A model generated the notes under the pieces. That model was not told the origin of the DNA, did not search any database, and saw only the letters and a list, made by a program, of their open reading frames with translations. Below, one piece after another: positions 8,576-16,676 of a DNA stretch of 64,000 nt. The translations under genes were made by a program, and so were the position numbers. Source of the stretch: Desulfospira sp963664655 (GTDB lineage: Bacteria > Desulfobacterota > Desulfobacteria > Desulfobacterales > Desulfobacteraceae); NCBI GenBank assembly GCA_963664655.2, contig OY761554.1, positions 558,001 through 622,000 of the forward strand, given 5' to 3'. Each line of letters opens with the position of its first letter. The first letter of the stretch is position 1.

Positions 8576-8884
8576 CCGTTTCAGCATTGTGCGCCGTTCA
8601 CAAAAGAATGTGCGTTTCCCAATAGATTAATCATTCTCAACCGTTCTATTTTATCCACCAAGTCAAAAGAAGCCTTCGCAACGGCTTGGCGGCCGGGGCA
8701 TCAGGGGCCTTGGGAGGTATCCAGTCATAACCCTGAAGCGCAGCCAAAGCCGTTATGGGCAGTCCGCAAAAAACAGATGGCCGAAGCCATTCAACCGGGC
8801 CTTTGAAAATGCCCGGCGTTCGGACGCTTTTACCGCCGCAGCCAAGGCAGTTCCTGACTTGCAGCAAGGTGTGATCAAGCCATG
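8576..8884. other. intergenic region with no assignable gene
   Basis: About 310 bases between the methyltransferase and the TonB receptor. The composition looks coding-like, and a plus-strand frame ends at the TGA near 8882-8884, but no start, no Shine-Dalgarno and no recognisable family are visible. It may be a decayed gene fragment. I looked for a cobalamin riboswitch (B12-box) upstream of the receptor and did not find one. Confidence 0.4.
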
Positions 8885-8933
8885 ACCATGAAGGTTTACA
8901 TTCTCAAAAAAGGGAATCCTTCATGGTTTTTTT
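8885..8933 (+). terminator. rho-independent terminator or attenuator before the TonB gene
   Basis: ACCATGAAGG (8885-8894) pairs with CCTTCATGGT (8918-8927), with a further ATTCT/GGAAT inner stem, followed by seven T residues. It lies 46 bases upstream of the TonB-receptor start, so it separates the receptor from upstream transcription and could also act as an attenuator. Confidence 0.75.
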
Positions 8934-8978
8934 AATTTGACTTAACTGAAACTGAACTGTTTCAGGAAGGGAAATAAC

Positions 8979-11105
8979 ATGAAAAGCAAAATAGGAATAA
9001 CCATATTGTTGTTGCTTTTGGCAAGCGTCGTTCAAGGAGAGGAAGCCGCCACATATAAAATAGGGGATGTGGTGGTCACCGAGAAAAAAAAGGAAGAGGT
9101 CACTTTTTCTCCCGAAAAAATAACCATTGATGTGGATGCCTATCAGACAGCCGGGTCATCCAACTTTATTGAGGATATCATCAAGGACCAGCCGATTCTG
9201 GATTACCGGGGAGCCAGCGATTTGATCCCGGGCGGCGTGACAACCAGGGATAACACCCTCTGGATGAGAGGGTTTACCAGCTACCGGTTTGTTACGGCCA
9301 TTGATGGTTCAAACATTCAAAAAACCGGGGGGCGCAACTCCTATATTGTGGATTATTCCCTGCTGCCAAGCTTTTTGTTTGAAAAAGTTGAAATTTTGCC
9401 GGGGTCCCACTCGGCCCTTTATCCGGGCAAAAGCATCGGAGGTGTGGTCAACATGGTCACCAGAACACCTGAACGATACGACACCCTTAAACCGATCGTG
9501 AAAACTTCGACGGGCTATAAGTCCTACGGGACCTACAGCCTTACCACCAGCGTGCAGGGCGGTGTTGAAGATTTTATCTATGATGCCGGGTATCAAAAAT
9601 ATGCTACGGACGGATATCTGAGAAACTCTGCCGTGGATATGGAATCGGTTTTCGGCCGTGTGGGATATATCCTGCCTTCGGATGGTTACATCACCTTTAC
9701 GTTTACCAATACCAACGCCAACAGGGAAATCCCGGTCAAGAATGATCCCTCTCTTGGCGATTATGACAATGGTTATCCTGAGGTGACCACATCCTCCTTT
9801 TACCAATGGCAAAACCCGGAATTTGATGAGACTGCGGCGTCATACCGGTTGAATTACAATCAAAAGACACCCATTGGCCTTTGGGATTTGAACATGTATT
9901 ACAGCGAGGAAAACCGGGAAAGAGAGTATTTTGCAAGGAACGCATCGGCCATTGTCTATGATGCCTCCTGGGAGGCAAAATGGCATCAGCAGGGAGGGAA
10001 AATTCAGGATACCATTGAATTCTCGGACAGCCACGTGAGTACCTTTGGGGCGGAACTCGAACAATGTTTTGATCGTTTTGACGGCCCGTCCTATTCTACC
10101 CCGGATAAAAAACGCACAGAAGTTCTGTCCGGTTTTGCCCAGCACCGCTGGACCATTATCCCCGGCTTAACCCTTACGGCAGGCCTTCGGTATGAACATG
10201 TTGATGCCTGGATCGACAATCTCTCGGTCAGCACCGGGGACCTGCTGATCACAGGCGAATCCAGATGGATAGAACGCAGTTGGAACGGCTGGCTTCCCAA
10301 ATCCTTTCTTACCTATGAACTGGACAGCCTTGCACCCGGCTTAAGAGACACGGCCGTTTCCATGGGCATCAGCAGAATCTGGAGAGCCCCCTTAAATTTT
10401 GGTGAATTCAACCCCCGCCAGATTCCGACCGGTGCCTGGCTTGAAGCGGAACACGGCCTGGGCTACGACCTGATATTATCCCGAAGGGTTGTCAATGATA
10501 TCCAATTAAAAGTGGATTATTCCTACTATGAAATAAACGACTATATTGCATGGAACTGGGATTACGCAGAATATACACCAAGCAGCAGTAATCCGGTAAC
10601 CCCCGGCCTGGAATATAAAGATTATTGCATCAACCTTGACAAGGTCATCCGCCATGGCATTGAAGTGCAATTGAGCGGCCATATTATGGATGACCTTTCA
10701 TTCTATCTGGGATATGCCTATCAAACCTTTGACAGCAAGGGCGGTGAACCGGCCGGAGAAGCCGAACTGGACGACTTTGCCAAAAACAGGGTAAATGCCG
10801 GGCTGCGGTATCAGTTGTTCAAAAATACCCAGTTGCTTCTGGATTATAAATACCAGGACGAACAGGTCGTTAATAAAGGGGAGGAGGTCACCCCTGGTGT
10901 ATGGGAGTTCAACAAAATAGCCATTGATGCGTATCATATTTTTGATCTGGCCTGTGAACAAAATCTGTTTAAAAACTGGGGCATGTTTAAAGACGGGGTC
11001 ATTAAGTTTTATATCAGCAACTTATTTGACAACGACTATGAAAACCTCAGCGGCTATCCGGCTACGGATCGGACCTATGGGGTTACATTAAGCTTTAATC
11101 TTTGA
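8979..11105 (+). CDS. TonB-dependent outer-membrane receptor
   Basis: A 708-residue protein. Signal peptide: MKSKIGITILLLLLASVVQG. The mature N-terminus has a TonB-box-like segment (IGDVVVTEK), then a plug domain (about 40-160) with LPGSHSALYPGKSIGGVVNMVTR. The rest is a 22-strand-type barrel with alternating aromatic strands, ending in VTLSFNL, a typical terminal strand. An AAGG-type Shine-Dalgarno precedes the ATG. It is followed by a periplasmic binding protein, a permease and an ATPase, so it should import a chelate such as a siderophore or other metallophore. The PchR-like regulator favours iron; a cobinamide-like substrate is possible given the nearby cbi genes. Confidence 0.92.
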   Translation: MKSKIGITILLLLLASVVQGEEAATYKIGDVVVTEKKKEEVTFSPEKITIDVDAYQTAGSSNFIEDIIKDQPILDYRGASDLIPGGVTTRDNTLWMRGFTSYRFVTAIDGSNIQKTGGRNSYIVDYSLLPSFLFEKVEILPGSHSALYPGKSIGGVVNMVTRTPERYDTLKPIVKTSTGYKSYGTYSLTTSVQGGVEDFIYDAGYQKYATDGYLRNSAVDMESVFGRVGYILPSDGYITFTFTNTNANREIPVKNDPSLGDYDNGYPEVTTSSFYQWQNPEFDETAASYRLNYNQKTPIGLWDLNMYYSEENREREYFARNASAIVYDASWEAKWHQQGGKIQDTIEFSDSHVSTFGAELEQCFDRFDGPSYSTPDKKRTEVLSGFAQHRWTIIPGLTLTAGLRYEHVDAWIDNLSVSTGDLLITGESRWIERSWNGWLPKSFLTYELDSLAPGLRDTAVSMGISRIWRAPLNFGEFNPRQIPTGAWLEAEHGLGYDLILSRRVVNDIQLKVDYSYYEINDYIAWNWDYAEYTPSSSNPVTPGLEYKDYCINLDKVIRHGIEVQLSGHIMDDLSFYLGYAYQTFDSKGGEPAGEAELDDFAKNRVNAGLRYQLFKNTQLLLDYKYQDEQVVNKGEEVTPGVWEFNKIAIDAYHIFDLACEQNLFKNWGMFKDGVIKFYISNLFDNDYENLSGYPATDRTYGVTLSFNL

Positions 11106-11240
11106 TTTCATACCTTTTTTACAGTCTGTTACGGGCCGGCCGGCATGGATGAACCATCAGACCGGCCCCGTACAGGTTAAAGGCCAATTTTACCAGCCAT
11201 GTATGAAATTGCTTTTAATAAATGGCTTCCGGAGATAACA

Positions 11241-12359
11241 ATGCAAGTTTTATCCTGCCGTATGAAAGTGGTTCTAACAACCTTGACAATGGGCTTGATG
11301 TTTTCCTTTGCCTTGACATCCGGATGCACGGATGCCCCTAAGGAGGGGCAGGCACGATTCAACAAAGAAGTAACGGATTGTATCGGCCGGAAGGTGATGA
11401 TACCGGATAAGGTTGAACGGGTGGTTGATCTGGCCGTGCTGGACGGCGTCCGGACCATGGTCCAGCTTGACAGCGAGGAACTGCTGGTGGGAACCAATAA
11501 TTCGGTAAAGGATTTTATGTACGGTGAAAAAGGCCGGTTCTATTCGTGCTGGTTTGCAGCACCCAGGGCCGCGCCTTTTTTGAAAGATCTTATAAACGTT
11601 GGCAGTTTTCGTGAACCCAACGCCGAACTGATCAAATCCCTGGAACCGGACATCATTCTGGCATATGGTTTTCGGGCAAATTTCGCCCAGGCCCTTGAAG
11701 AGCAGACCGGCCTGCCGGTGGTCTGCATCAAGGCCAGCGGGTGTCTTGATCTTAAAATGCTGACCGTGGCAGCTCAAATCATCGGAAAAGAACAGCGGGC
11801 TAAGGACCTGGCCGCATACGTTCAAATGAAACTGTCACAGGTTAATGAAAAGGTTGATAAAATTCCCCATGCCAGCCGGATAAAGGTTTTCTATTGGGCA
11901 CCGCCGGTGATAGGCCCCCCAAAGACCATTGCCCCCTATGACCCCATTGACATGGCAGGCGGCATAAATGTGGGGGCCCAGACAGGAATCCGGCCTTATG
12001 AGACATATGAAACCACAACAGAGCAACTGGCGGTTTGGAATCCTGATATTATTCTGCTTCACTGGTGGAGCAAAAAGGATATCGGGGTCAAAACCGGCTC
12101 CATCCTTAATGATCCTGTTCTTCAGACGGTTGGGGCTGTGAAAAACCGGCGGGTATTTTACTCGCGGGGGTTTATGCTGGGGTGGGATCCTGCCATGGGG
12201 GTTTGCGAAGTTTGTTATATGGCAAAACTCTTCTACCCTGAGATATTTGACACCCTTAATGTGGAAAAAGAGTGTAATGAAATCTTAAAAAAATTTTATG
12301 GGGTAGACGGACTATACACAGACCTGCTGGACAAAAGCGATCTTCACCGCTGGGAATAG
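11241..12359 (+). CDS. substrate-binding lipoprotein of FecB/BtuF type ABC importer
   Basis: The ATG at 11241 is chosen because GGAGA lies 6-10 bases upstream; an ATG at 11199 has no Shine-Dalgarno. From 11241 it has 372 residues with a lipobox (ALTSGC), so it is a lipid-anchored periplasmic binding protein. The fold is of the Fe3+-siderophore/B12 type (Peripla_BP_2): VTDCIGRKVMIPDKVERVV near the N-terminus, LEPDIILAYGF in the middle, WNPDIILLHWW later. It sits between the TonB receptor and the FecCD-type permease and should hand the ligand to the latter. Confidence 0.9.
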   Translation: MQVLSCRMKVVLTTLTMGLMFSFALTSGCTDAPKEGQARFNKEVTDCIGRKVMIPDKVERVVDLAVLDGVRTMVQLDSEELLVGTNNSVKDFMYGEKGRFYSCWFAAPRAAPFLKDLINVGSFREPNAELIKSLEPDIILAYGFRANFAQALEEQTGLPVVCIKASGCLDLKMLTVAAQIIGKEQRAKDLAAYVQMKLSQVNEKVDKIPHASRIKVFYWAPPVIGPPKTIAPYDPIDMAGGINVGAQTGIRPYETYETTTEQLAVWNPDIILLHWWSKKDIGVKTGSILNDPVLQTVGAVKNRRVFYSRGFMLGWDPAMGVCEVCYMAKLFYPEIFDTLNVEKECNEILKKFYGVDGLYTDLLDKSDLHRWE

Positions 12360-12418
12360 GTATTTTCTTTTACAGGCCGGAGGGATAAAGGGTTTTCCCA
12401 TGATAAAGGCATTACAAT

Positions 12419-13525
12419 ATGAAAACAATTAACAAAGAACCCGCGGTTCTGCCTGGCAACCGGATGAAAGTGAACACCGGCATTCTTTTGGAATACCGGA
12501 CACACAGGCTTAGAAAACGGCGGTTTATTTTAGGGCTTATGGCTGCCGTATGTCTTCTTGGCACCTGGTCCATTACCCTCGGGCCCCTCAAGCTGTCAAT
12601 TGCCGAAGTCTATTCCACGCTTCTTAGCCGCTTCTTTCCGGATTATTTTGCACCCCATAGTGAACTTGCCCAAAGAACCATATGGTATATGAGGCTTCCG
12701 CGGCTCCTGACAGGGCTTGCCGCAGGTTTCAATTTAGCGGTTGCCGGTGCCGTAATGCAGCCGCTTTTGCGCAATCCCCTGGCAAGTCCTTTTACGCTGG
12801 GGATATCCGCAGGCGCCGGATTCGGTGCGTCCCTTGCCATACTCTTTGGGAAAGGCATGGGCGGCGGATATTTAGTCGTGGTAAATGCCTTTGTTTTTTC
12901 CCTTCTCTCTTCTATGATCATATTGGGTCTGACACAATATAAAGCAGTGTCTCCCCAGAGCATGGTTCTTGCCGGCATTGCCCTGGCATATCTTTTCCAG
13001 GCCGGCACGACCATGATGCAATATTTCGCCGAGTCCTGGGCCGTAGCCGAAGTGGTTTTCTGGCTGGTGGGCAGTCTTTCCAAGGCCACATGGAGCAGCT
13101 TGAGTGTTATCCTTCCGGTGACCGTATGCTGTGTTCCGTATTTATTGATGAAATCAAAAGAACTCAACGTGATGACCACAGGAGATGAAGTTTCAAAAAG
13201 CCTTGGGGTGAATGTGAAAAAGACCCGTATCCTTCTTTTGGTGATCACTTCGCTTTTGACGGCAACCATCATATGTTTTACCGGAACCATCGGGTTTGTG
13301 GGGCTTGTAGCCCCGCATATCGCAAGGATGATTCTGGGAGGAGACAACCGGTATGTCATTTTGTCGGCAGGGCTTATCGGGGCCTTGCTTCTGAGCGGTG
13401 CGGATATTGCGGCAACCCATATCATCCCGCCGGTTGTCATTCCCATCGGCGTGATGACGTCGTTTATGGGAGTCCCCTTGTTTATTTATTTGATTATGAA
13501 AAACAGGACGGAATTTTGGCAATAA
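12419..13525 (+). CDS. FecCD-family ABC permease
   Basis: A 368-residue integral membrane protein with about ten helices. Family motifs include LPRLLTGLAAGFNLAVAGAV, NPLASPFTLGISAGAGFGA, and ITSLLTATIICFTGTIGFVG followed by LVAPHIARMILGGDNR, the coupling-helix region of FecCD/BtuC permeases. The first 35 residues are polar and variable. The ATPase gene starts within its last codons, so the two are translationally coupled. With the upstream binding protein and downstream ATPase it forms a complete importer for siderophores, haem or corrinoids. Confidence 0.93.
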   Translation: MKTINKEPAVLPGNRMKVNTGILLEYRTHRLRKRRFILGLMAAVCLLGTWSITLGPLKLSIAEVYSTLLSRFFPDYFAPHSELAQRTIWYMRLPRLLTGLAAGFNLAVAGAVMQPLLRNPLASPFTLGISAGAGFGASLAILFGKGMGGGYLVVVNAFVFSLLSSMIILGLTQYKAVSPQSMVLAGIALAYLFQAGTTMMQYFAESWAVAEVVFWLVGSLSKATWSSLSVILPVTVCCVPYLLMKSKELNVMTTGDEVSKSLGVNVKKTRILLLVITSLLTATIICFTGTIGFVGLVAPHIARMILGGDNRYVILSAGLIGALLLSGADIAATHIIPPVVIPIGVMTSFMGVPLFIYLIMKNRTEFWQ

Positions 13526-14310
13526 GGCTTGAAGTAGACGATCTGGCGTTTGGTTATAAGGGAAAGACGGTTCTTGAAAATATCGGCTTTTCAATTGGCC
13601 CCCATGAGACATTGGCCATTGTCGGTCCCAATGGTGCCGGGAAGTCCACCCTGCTCAGGTGCATGAACGGGCTTCTCAAACCTTTGAATGGTGCGGTTTC
13701 CCTGAATGGGAAGGCCATTGAAACAATGAAAAAAAGGCAGCTTGCCGGATACATGGCCTACGTGCCACAGGCCATTTCAACCGCTTTTCCGTTTACGGTG
13801 TTTGACATGGTCCTTATGGGAAGGTACCCCCACGGTAATCATAAGGTTAACGGACAGGACCTCCAAAAGGCGCTGAAAACGCTTACCCTGCTGGGCATAG
13901 AAAATCTGGCCATGAAAAGCTTTGCCGAAATCAGCGGCGGCCAGCAGCAAAAGGCAACCATTGCAAGGGCACTCGTTCAGGAAGCCAAAATCCTTTTATT
14001 GGACGAACCCACGAGCAATCTGGATGTGTTGCATCAGCTTGAAGTGATGGAATTGTTAAAAAATCTGGTAAAAAAAACCGAAATGTCTGTGGTCATGTCC
14101 ATGCATGATTTGAATTTAACGGCAAGATATGCAGACAGGGTTCTCCTGTTGAACCGGGGCAAACTGGTTGCCGAGGGGGCTCCGATTTCAGTTCTTACCC
14201 CGGATAACATAACCCGTGTCTATCAGGTAGAGGCCAAAGTCAAGAATGTCCATGGCAAACCGCACATTACACCATTAAAGCCGGCGGTCTGCTCAAAACC
14301 AAAGCGTTGA
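13516..14310 (+). CDS. ABC importer ATPase (FecE/BtuD type)
   Basis: The likely start is TTG at 13516, preceded by AGGACGGA at 13505-13512 and overlapping the permease by 10 bases. The open frame extends upstream to 13273, but that part only shadows the permease. Length 264 residues. Walker A: GPNGAGKST. Signature: ISGGQQQKATIARAL. Walker B: ILLLDEPTSNLD. The H-loop is in MSMHDLN. The Q-loop region YVPQAISTAFPFTVFDMVLMG is typical of the FecE/FhuC/BtuD class. It powers the upstream permease. The C-terminal 30 residues are variable. Confidence 0.92.
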   Translation: MAIRLEVDDLAFGYKGKTVLENIGFSIGPHETLAIVGPNGAGKSTLLRCMNGLLKPLNGAVSLNGKAIETMKKRQLAGYMAYVPQAISTAFPFTVFDMVLMGRYPHGNHKVNGQDLQKALKTLTLLGIENLAMKSFAEISGGQQQKATIARALVQEAKILLLDEPTSNLDVLHQLEVMELLKNLVKKTEMSVVMSMHDLNLTARYADRVLLLNRGKLVAEGAPISVLTPDNITRVYQVEAKVKNVHGKPHITPLKPAVCSKPKR

Positions 14311-14338
14311 TACGGCGGTTGCCACCCCTGTATTGAAC

Positions 14339-14473
14339 ATACTTTTTTATCTTCTCAGCAGAAAAAAACAGCCTGACAACCGTCTCCTGTCCAAACGGCC
14401 CGTTGCCCGCCCTAAACCGGTCGTGGCAGATCCTGTAAAACCGTATCAAATTCAGCAGCCCCCCCGAAAATAG
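14339..14473 (+). pseudogene. relic of a TIGR03943/YcgQ-like gene
   Basis: Between 14345 and 14405 the DNA is clearly similar to bases 608-668 inside the intact YcgQ-like gene at 360-1088. Shared blocks include TATCTTCTCAGCAG and CTGTCCAAACGGCCC. Translated from 14339 it reads ILFYLL, then a run ending LSKRP, matching ILFIFS and LSKRP of the intact protein, and stops at 14473. Only about 45 codons remain, with no start. A gene fragment left by duplication or recombination. Confidence 0.65.
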
Positions 14474-14491
14474 AGATAGGCCGGATGTGAT

Positions 14492-15355
14492 TCAGTTTCT
14501 AATATTAAACGTAAACGAATGGGTCCCCTCAATCTTTTTTTTGGGATTAAAGTGGAACACCTCTTTGGTGGTGCGGTTCTGAAGCACCCGGCGAATCTGC
14601 ACGGCCGGGGGGAGGCAAGCCTCTGTTTGTGTTCTGGCAATCAGAATCTTAACCGTATTCTCGCCTTTGCAAAGACCGCCGGACAGCACCCCGGACCGGC
14701 TGGCGTGGACCGGCGCGCCCTGCTGAACACCATTAACGGTTATCCTGGTTTCATAACCGTAACTGGATACATCAAGCAAAGCCGACGCATAGGGCGCCTG
14801 GACCGGGGCCGGGGCCGGCTTTACCTGACCGTCAATGGCGCCGGCCAACGGAATCTCGGCCAGGGGGAACAATGATTTTTTGCCATTATCATCATATTTG
14901 GGCTTGTTCATCTTCGTGGCAAGGGCCACCTTCCACCCGGTCGGCTCCTGTACAAATTTGATAAAACTGAAGACAACCCGGGGATTTCCGCCCCCGTCAG
15001 TCTCCCCCGAATCTGTTACATATACAAGGCCTGCGGTATCCCCGTTCTCCAGCAGGGTCAAAAACCGGGCACTGAAAATGTCAGGTCCGTATGCGGCCAG
15101 GCTTTTAATAATTTCCGGCGTTAAGGACCGGTTGGCGGATATCAGCCTGTTTTTCATGGTTCCCAGGCTAAATGCAGACATGGTTTTTTCAAGTTCCGAC
15201 ACTTGTCCGGTTCTGCTGGCCTCAAGATGGGCTTTCCACGCCTGTTCAAGGGTGTCACGCAAAGAGGGGGATTCATCCGCCCGGGCCCCGTGAAAAGCCG
15301 GCAGTGTCAGCACCAGGCATAATATCAGAACAACCGTCTTTGTTTTTATTATCAT
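14492..15355 (-). CDS. secreted protein of unknown function
   Basis: A 287-residue protein with a clear signal peptide (VVLILCLVLTLPAFHGARA). Residues about 30-165 look like an alpha+beta domain: a helical start with LRDTLEQAWKAHLEA, then strands with GDTAGLVYVTD and PRVVFSFIKFV. This resembles NTF2-like or DUF4878-type folds, but I cannot assign a family. A Pro/Ala linker (QVKPAPAPVQAPYAS) leads to a beta-rich C-terminal domain with ITVNGVQQG. It probably acts in the periplasm. It is a single gene downstream of, and separated from, the cobalamin operon on the same strand. Confidence 0.6.
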   Translation of the reverse strand: MIIKTKTVVLILCLVLTLPAFHGARADESPSLRDTLEQAWKAHLEASRTGQVSELEKTMSAFSLGTMKNRLISANRSLTPEIIKSLAAYGPDIFSARFLTLLENGDTAGLVYVTDSGETDGGGNPRVVFSFIKFVQEPTGWKVALATKMNKPKYDDNGKKSLFPLAEIPLAGAIDGQVKPAPAPVQAPYASALLDVSSYGYETRITVNGVQQGAPVHASRSGVLSGGLCKGENTVKILIARTQTEACLPPAVQIRRVLQNRTTKEVFHFNPKKKIEGTHSFTFNIRN

Positions 15356-15459
15356 GTGTTATCTCCTGTTTCCTTTCTTTCTTTTTCCACAAACCGGTGA
15401 TTTAACGCAGACAGAGTCATTCTGACTTGTTTCAGGCCATCCCGATCTTGTCGCCGCTT

Positions 15460-15497
15460 TTGACATCACACCCTGGCATGCTGGGGGTTGATGTCAA
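15460..15497. other. perfect hairpin downstream of cbiD
   Basis: TTGACATCA (15460-15468) and TGATGTCAA (15489-15497) form a perfect 9-base inverted repeat with a partly paired loop. It lies just past the end of the cobalamin operon. There is no T-run on the minus strand, so it could be a protein-binding dyad, an mRNA 3' stabiliser or a rho-type end. Confidence 0.4.
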
Positions 15498-15542
15498 TCA
15501 AGAGGCGTATTATTCAACACATCAATTCTTTTGACAAACACT

Positions 15543-16676
15543 TTATTTTTTCCCCGCCCCAGGACCTCGGCCAGAATGTATATCTGCAGTTGCTGAATCG
15601 TATGCCGGGCACCCGTCAAAATCAAACACCAGCACACGGAACCGGATATGGTCTTCTGAAAATTGGCCGGTGGTTTCCAGAATTTTACCGCCCACATAAG
15701 AGAGAATCTCAGGATAATCCGGATAGATATAGGCAAAGGCGTGCCGGGCCGTGTTGGCGGCCTTTATGGTTTCAACCAGGGGCCGGTTCCCGGTCAGGGT
15801 TTGGGCCCACCCGGCCAGCCGTTCCATGGTCAGTTCGGATTTGGCCGCATGGGTATGCGCAAACCCAAGGGCCATTTTCACGGCTTTGCCGAAAAACACA
15901 GCATAGGTAATATGGCGGATCTGTTTTTTAACAGCCTCATCTATGGCGGCTTTAAAAAAATCCCCGGTCTGGATAAAGGCCTCTTCACTGAGATCCGGGA
16001 ACAGGTCCATGGCCAGGCGCTCGCTTCGCCTTCCCGTGGTGAAGACCAGGCCATGGATTCCCCTGGCCTTTGCCACGGATATGGCAGACCGGATGGTGGC
16101 AATATAAGCGTCATGGGACAATGGCCGGACAATACCGGTGGTCCCGAGAATGGAAATGCCGCCCAGAATCCCGAGCCGGGCATTCAGGGTTTTTTGGGCC
16201 AGGACTTCGCCCTCAGGCACGAAAATTTCAATGTCCACGCAAAAACAAGTCTCCACTGAAAGCTGCCGGAATACCGTCTCCACAGCCTCGTGGATCATTT
16301 TCCGGGGGCCTGAATTAATGGCCGGTTCCCCTACGGCAACTTCCAGGCCCGGCTTGGTCACCGTTCCCACACCTATGCCCCCCCGGATGACGACGTCCAA
16401 TTTTTTTTGCGGCAAAAGGGTGACTCTGGCCCCGATCTCAGCCTTGTGGGTGACATCCGGATCATCCCCGGCATCTTTGATGATCACGGCCTCACAACAG
16501 TGGTCTGAAATGCTGGTAATCTTTTCTACAGGGACGGTCCGGGTTTCCCCGGTCAAAAACCGGATCTCAACCACATCCGGCCGGGTCCCTGATAACAACT
16601 TAACCAGGGCTGCCTTGACCGCAGCAGAGGATGCGGCCCCCGTGGTAAAGCCCTTCCTTAACCGTTTAGTTCCCAA
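15543..16676 (-). CDS. cbiD: cobalt-precorrin-5B C1-methyltransferase CbiD
   Basis: The start is placed at TTG 16676, which overlaps the cbiA stop and has AGGA about 6-7 bases upstream, giving 377 residues. A TTG at 16739 would add 21 residues but has no Shine-Dalgarno and overlaps cbiA by 74 bases. The N-terminal signature LRKGFTTGAASSAAVKAAL is diagnostic for CbiD. Further conserved blocks are GIGVGTVTKPGL and GISILGTTGIVRPLSHDAY. The enzyme C1-methylates cobalt-precorrin-5B in the anaerobic corrin pathway, using SAM. It is the last gene of cbiC-(IVP)-cbiA-cbiD. Confidence 0.95.
   Translation of the reverse strand: MGTKRLRKGFTTGAASSAAVKAALVKLLSGTRPDVVEIRFLTGETRTVPVEKITSISDHCCEAVIIKDAGDDPDVTHKAEIGARVTLLPQKKLDVVIRGGIGVGTVTKPGLEVAVGEPAINSGPRKMIHEAVETVFRQLSVETCFCVDIEIFVPEGEVLAQKTLNARLGILGGISILGTTGIVRPLSHDAYIATIRSAISVAKARGIHGLVFTTGRRSERLAMDLFPDLSEEAFIQTGDFFKAAIDEAVKKQIRHITYAVFFGKAVKMALGFAHTHAAKSELTMERLAGWAQTLTGNRPLVETIKAANTARHAFAYIYPDYPEILSYVGGKILETTGQFSEDHIRFRVLVFDFDGCPAYDSATADIHSGRGPGAGKK

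Noticed and set aside
8646..8867. 73-codon minus-strand frame between the methyltransferase and TonB genes
   Set aside because: No Shine-Dalgarno, no motif and an unlikely composition; a decayed plus-strand fragment is as likely.
8576..8978. Cobalamin riboswitch upstream of the TonB receptor
   Set aside because: No B12-box (GCCACTG-like) or expected helix order was found; only a terminator hairpin is visible.
12643..13446. 267-codon minus-strand frame opposite the FecCD permease
   Set aside because: Antisense shadow of a well-supported membrane protein gene.
13273..13515. N-terminal extension of the ABC ATPase
   Set aside because: The extra 81 codons read the permease in another frame and add no ABC sequence; the TTG at 13516 with AGGACGGA fits better.
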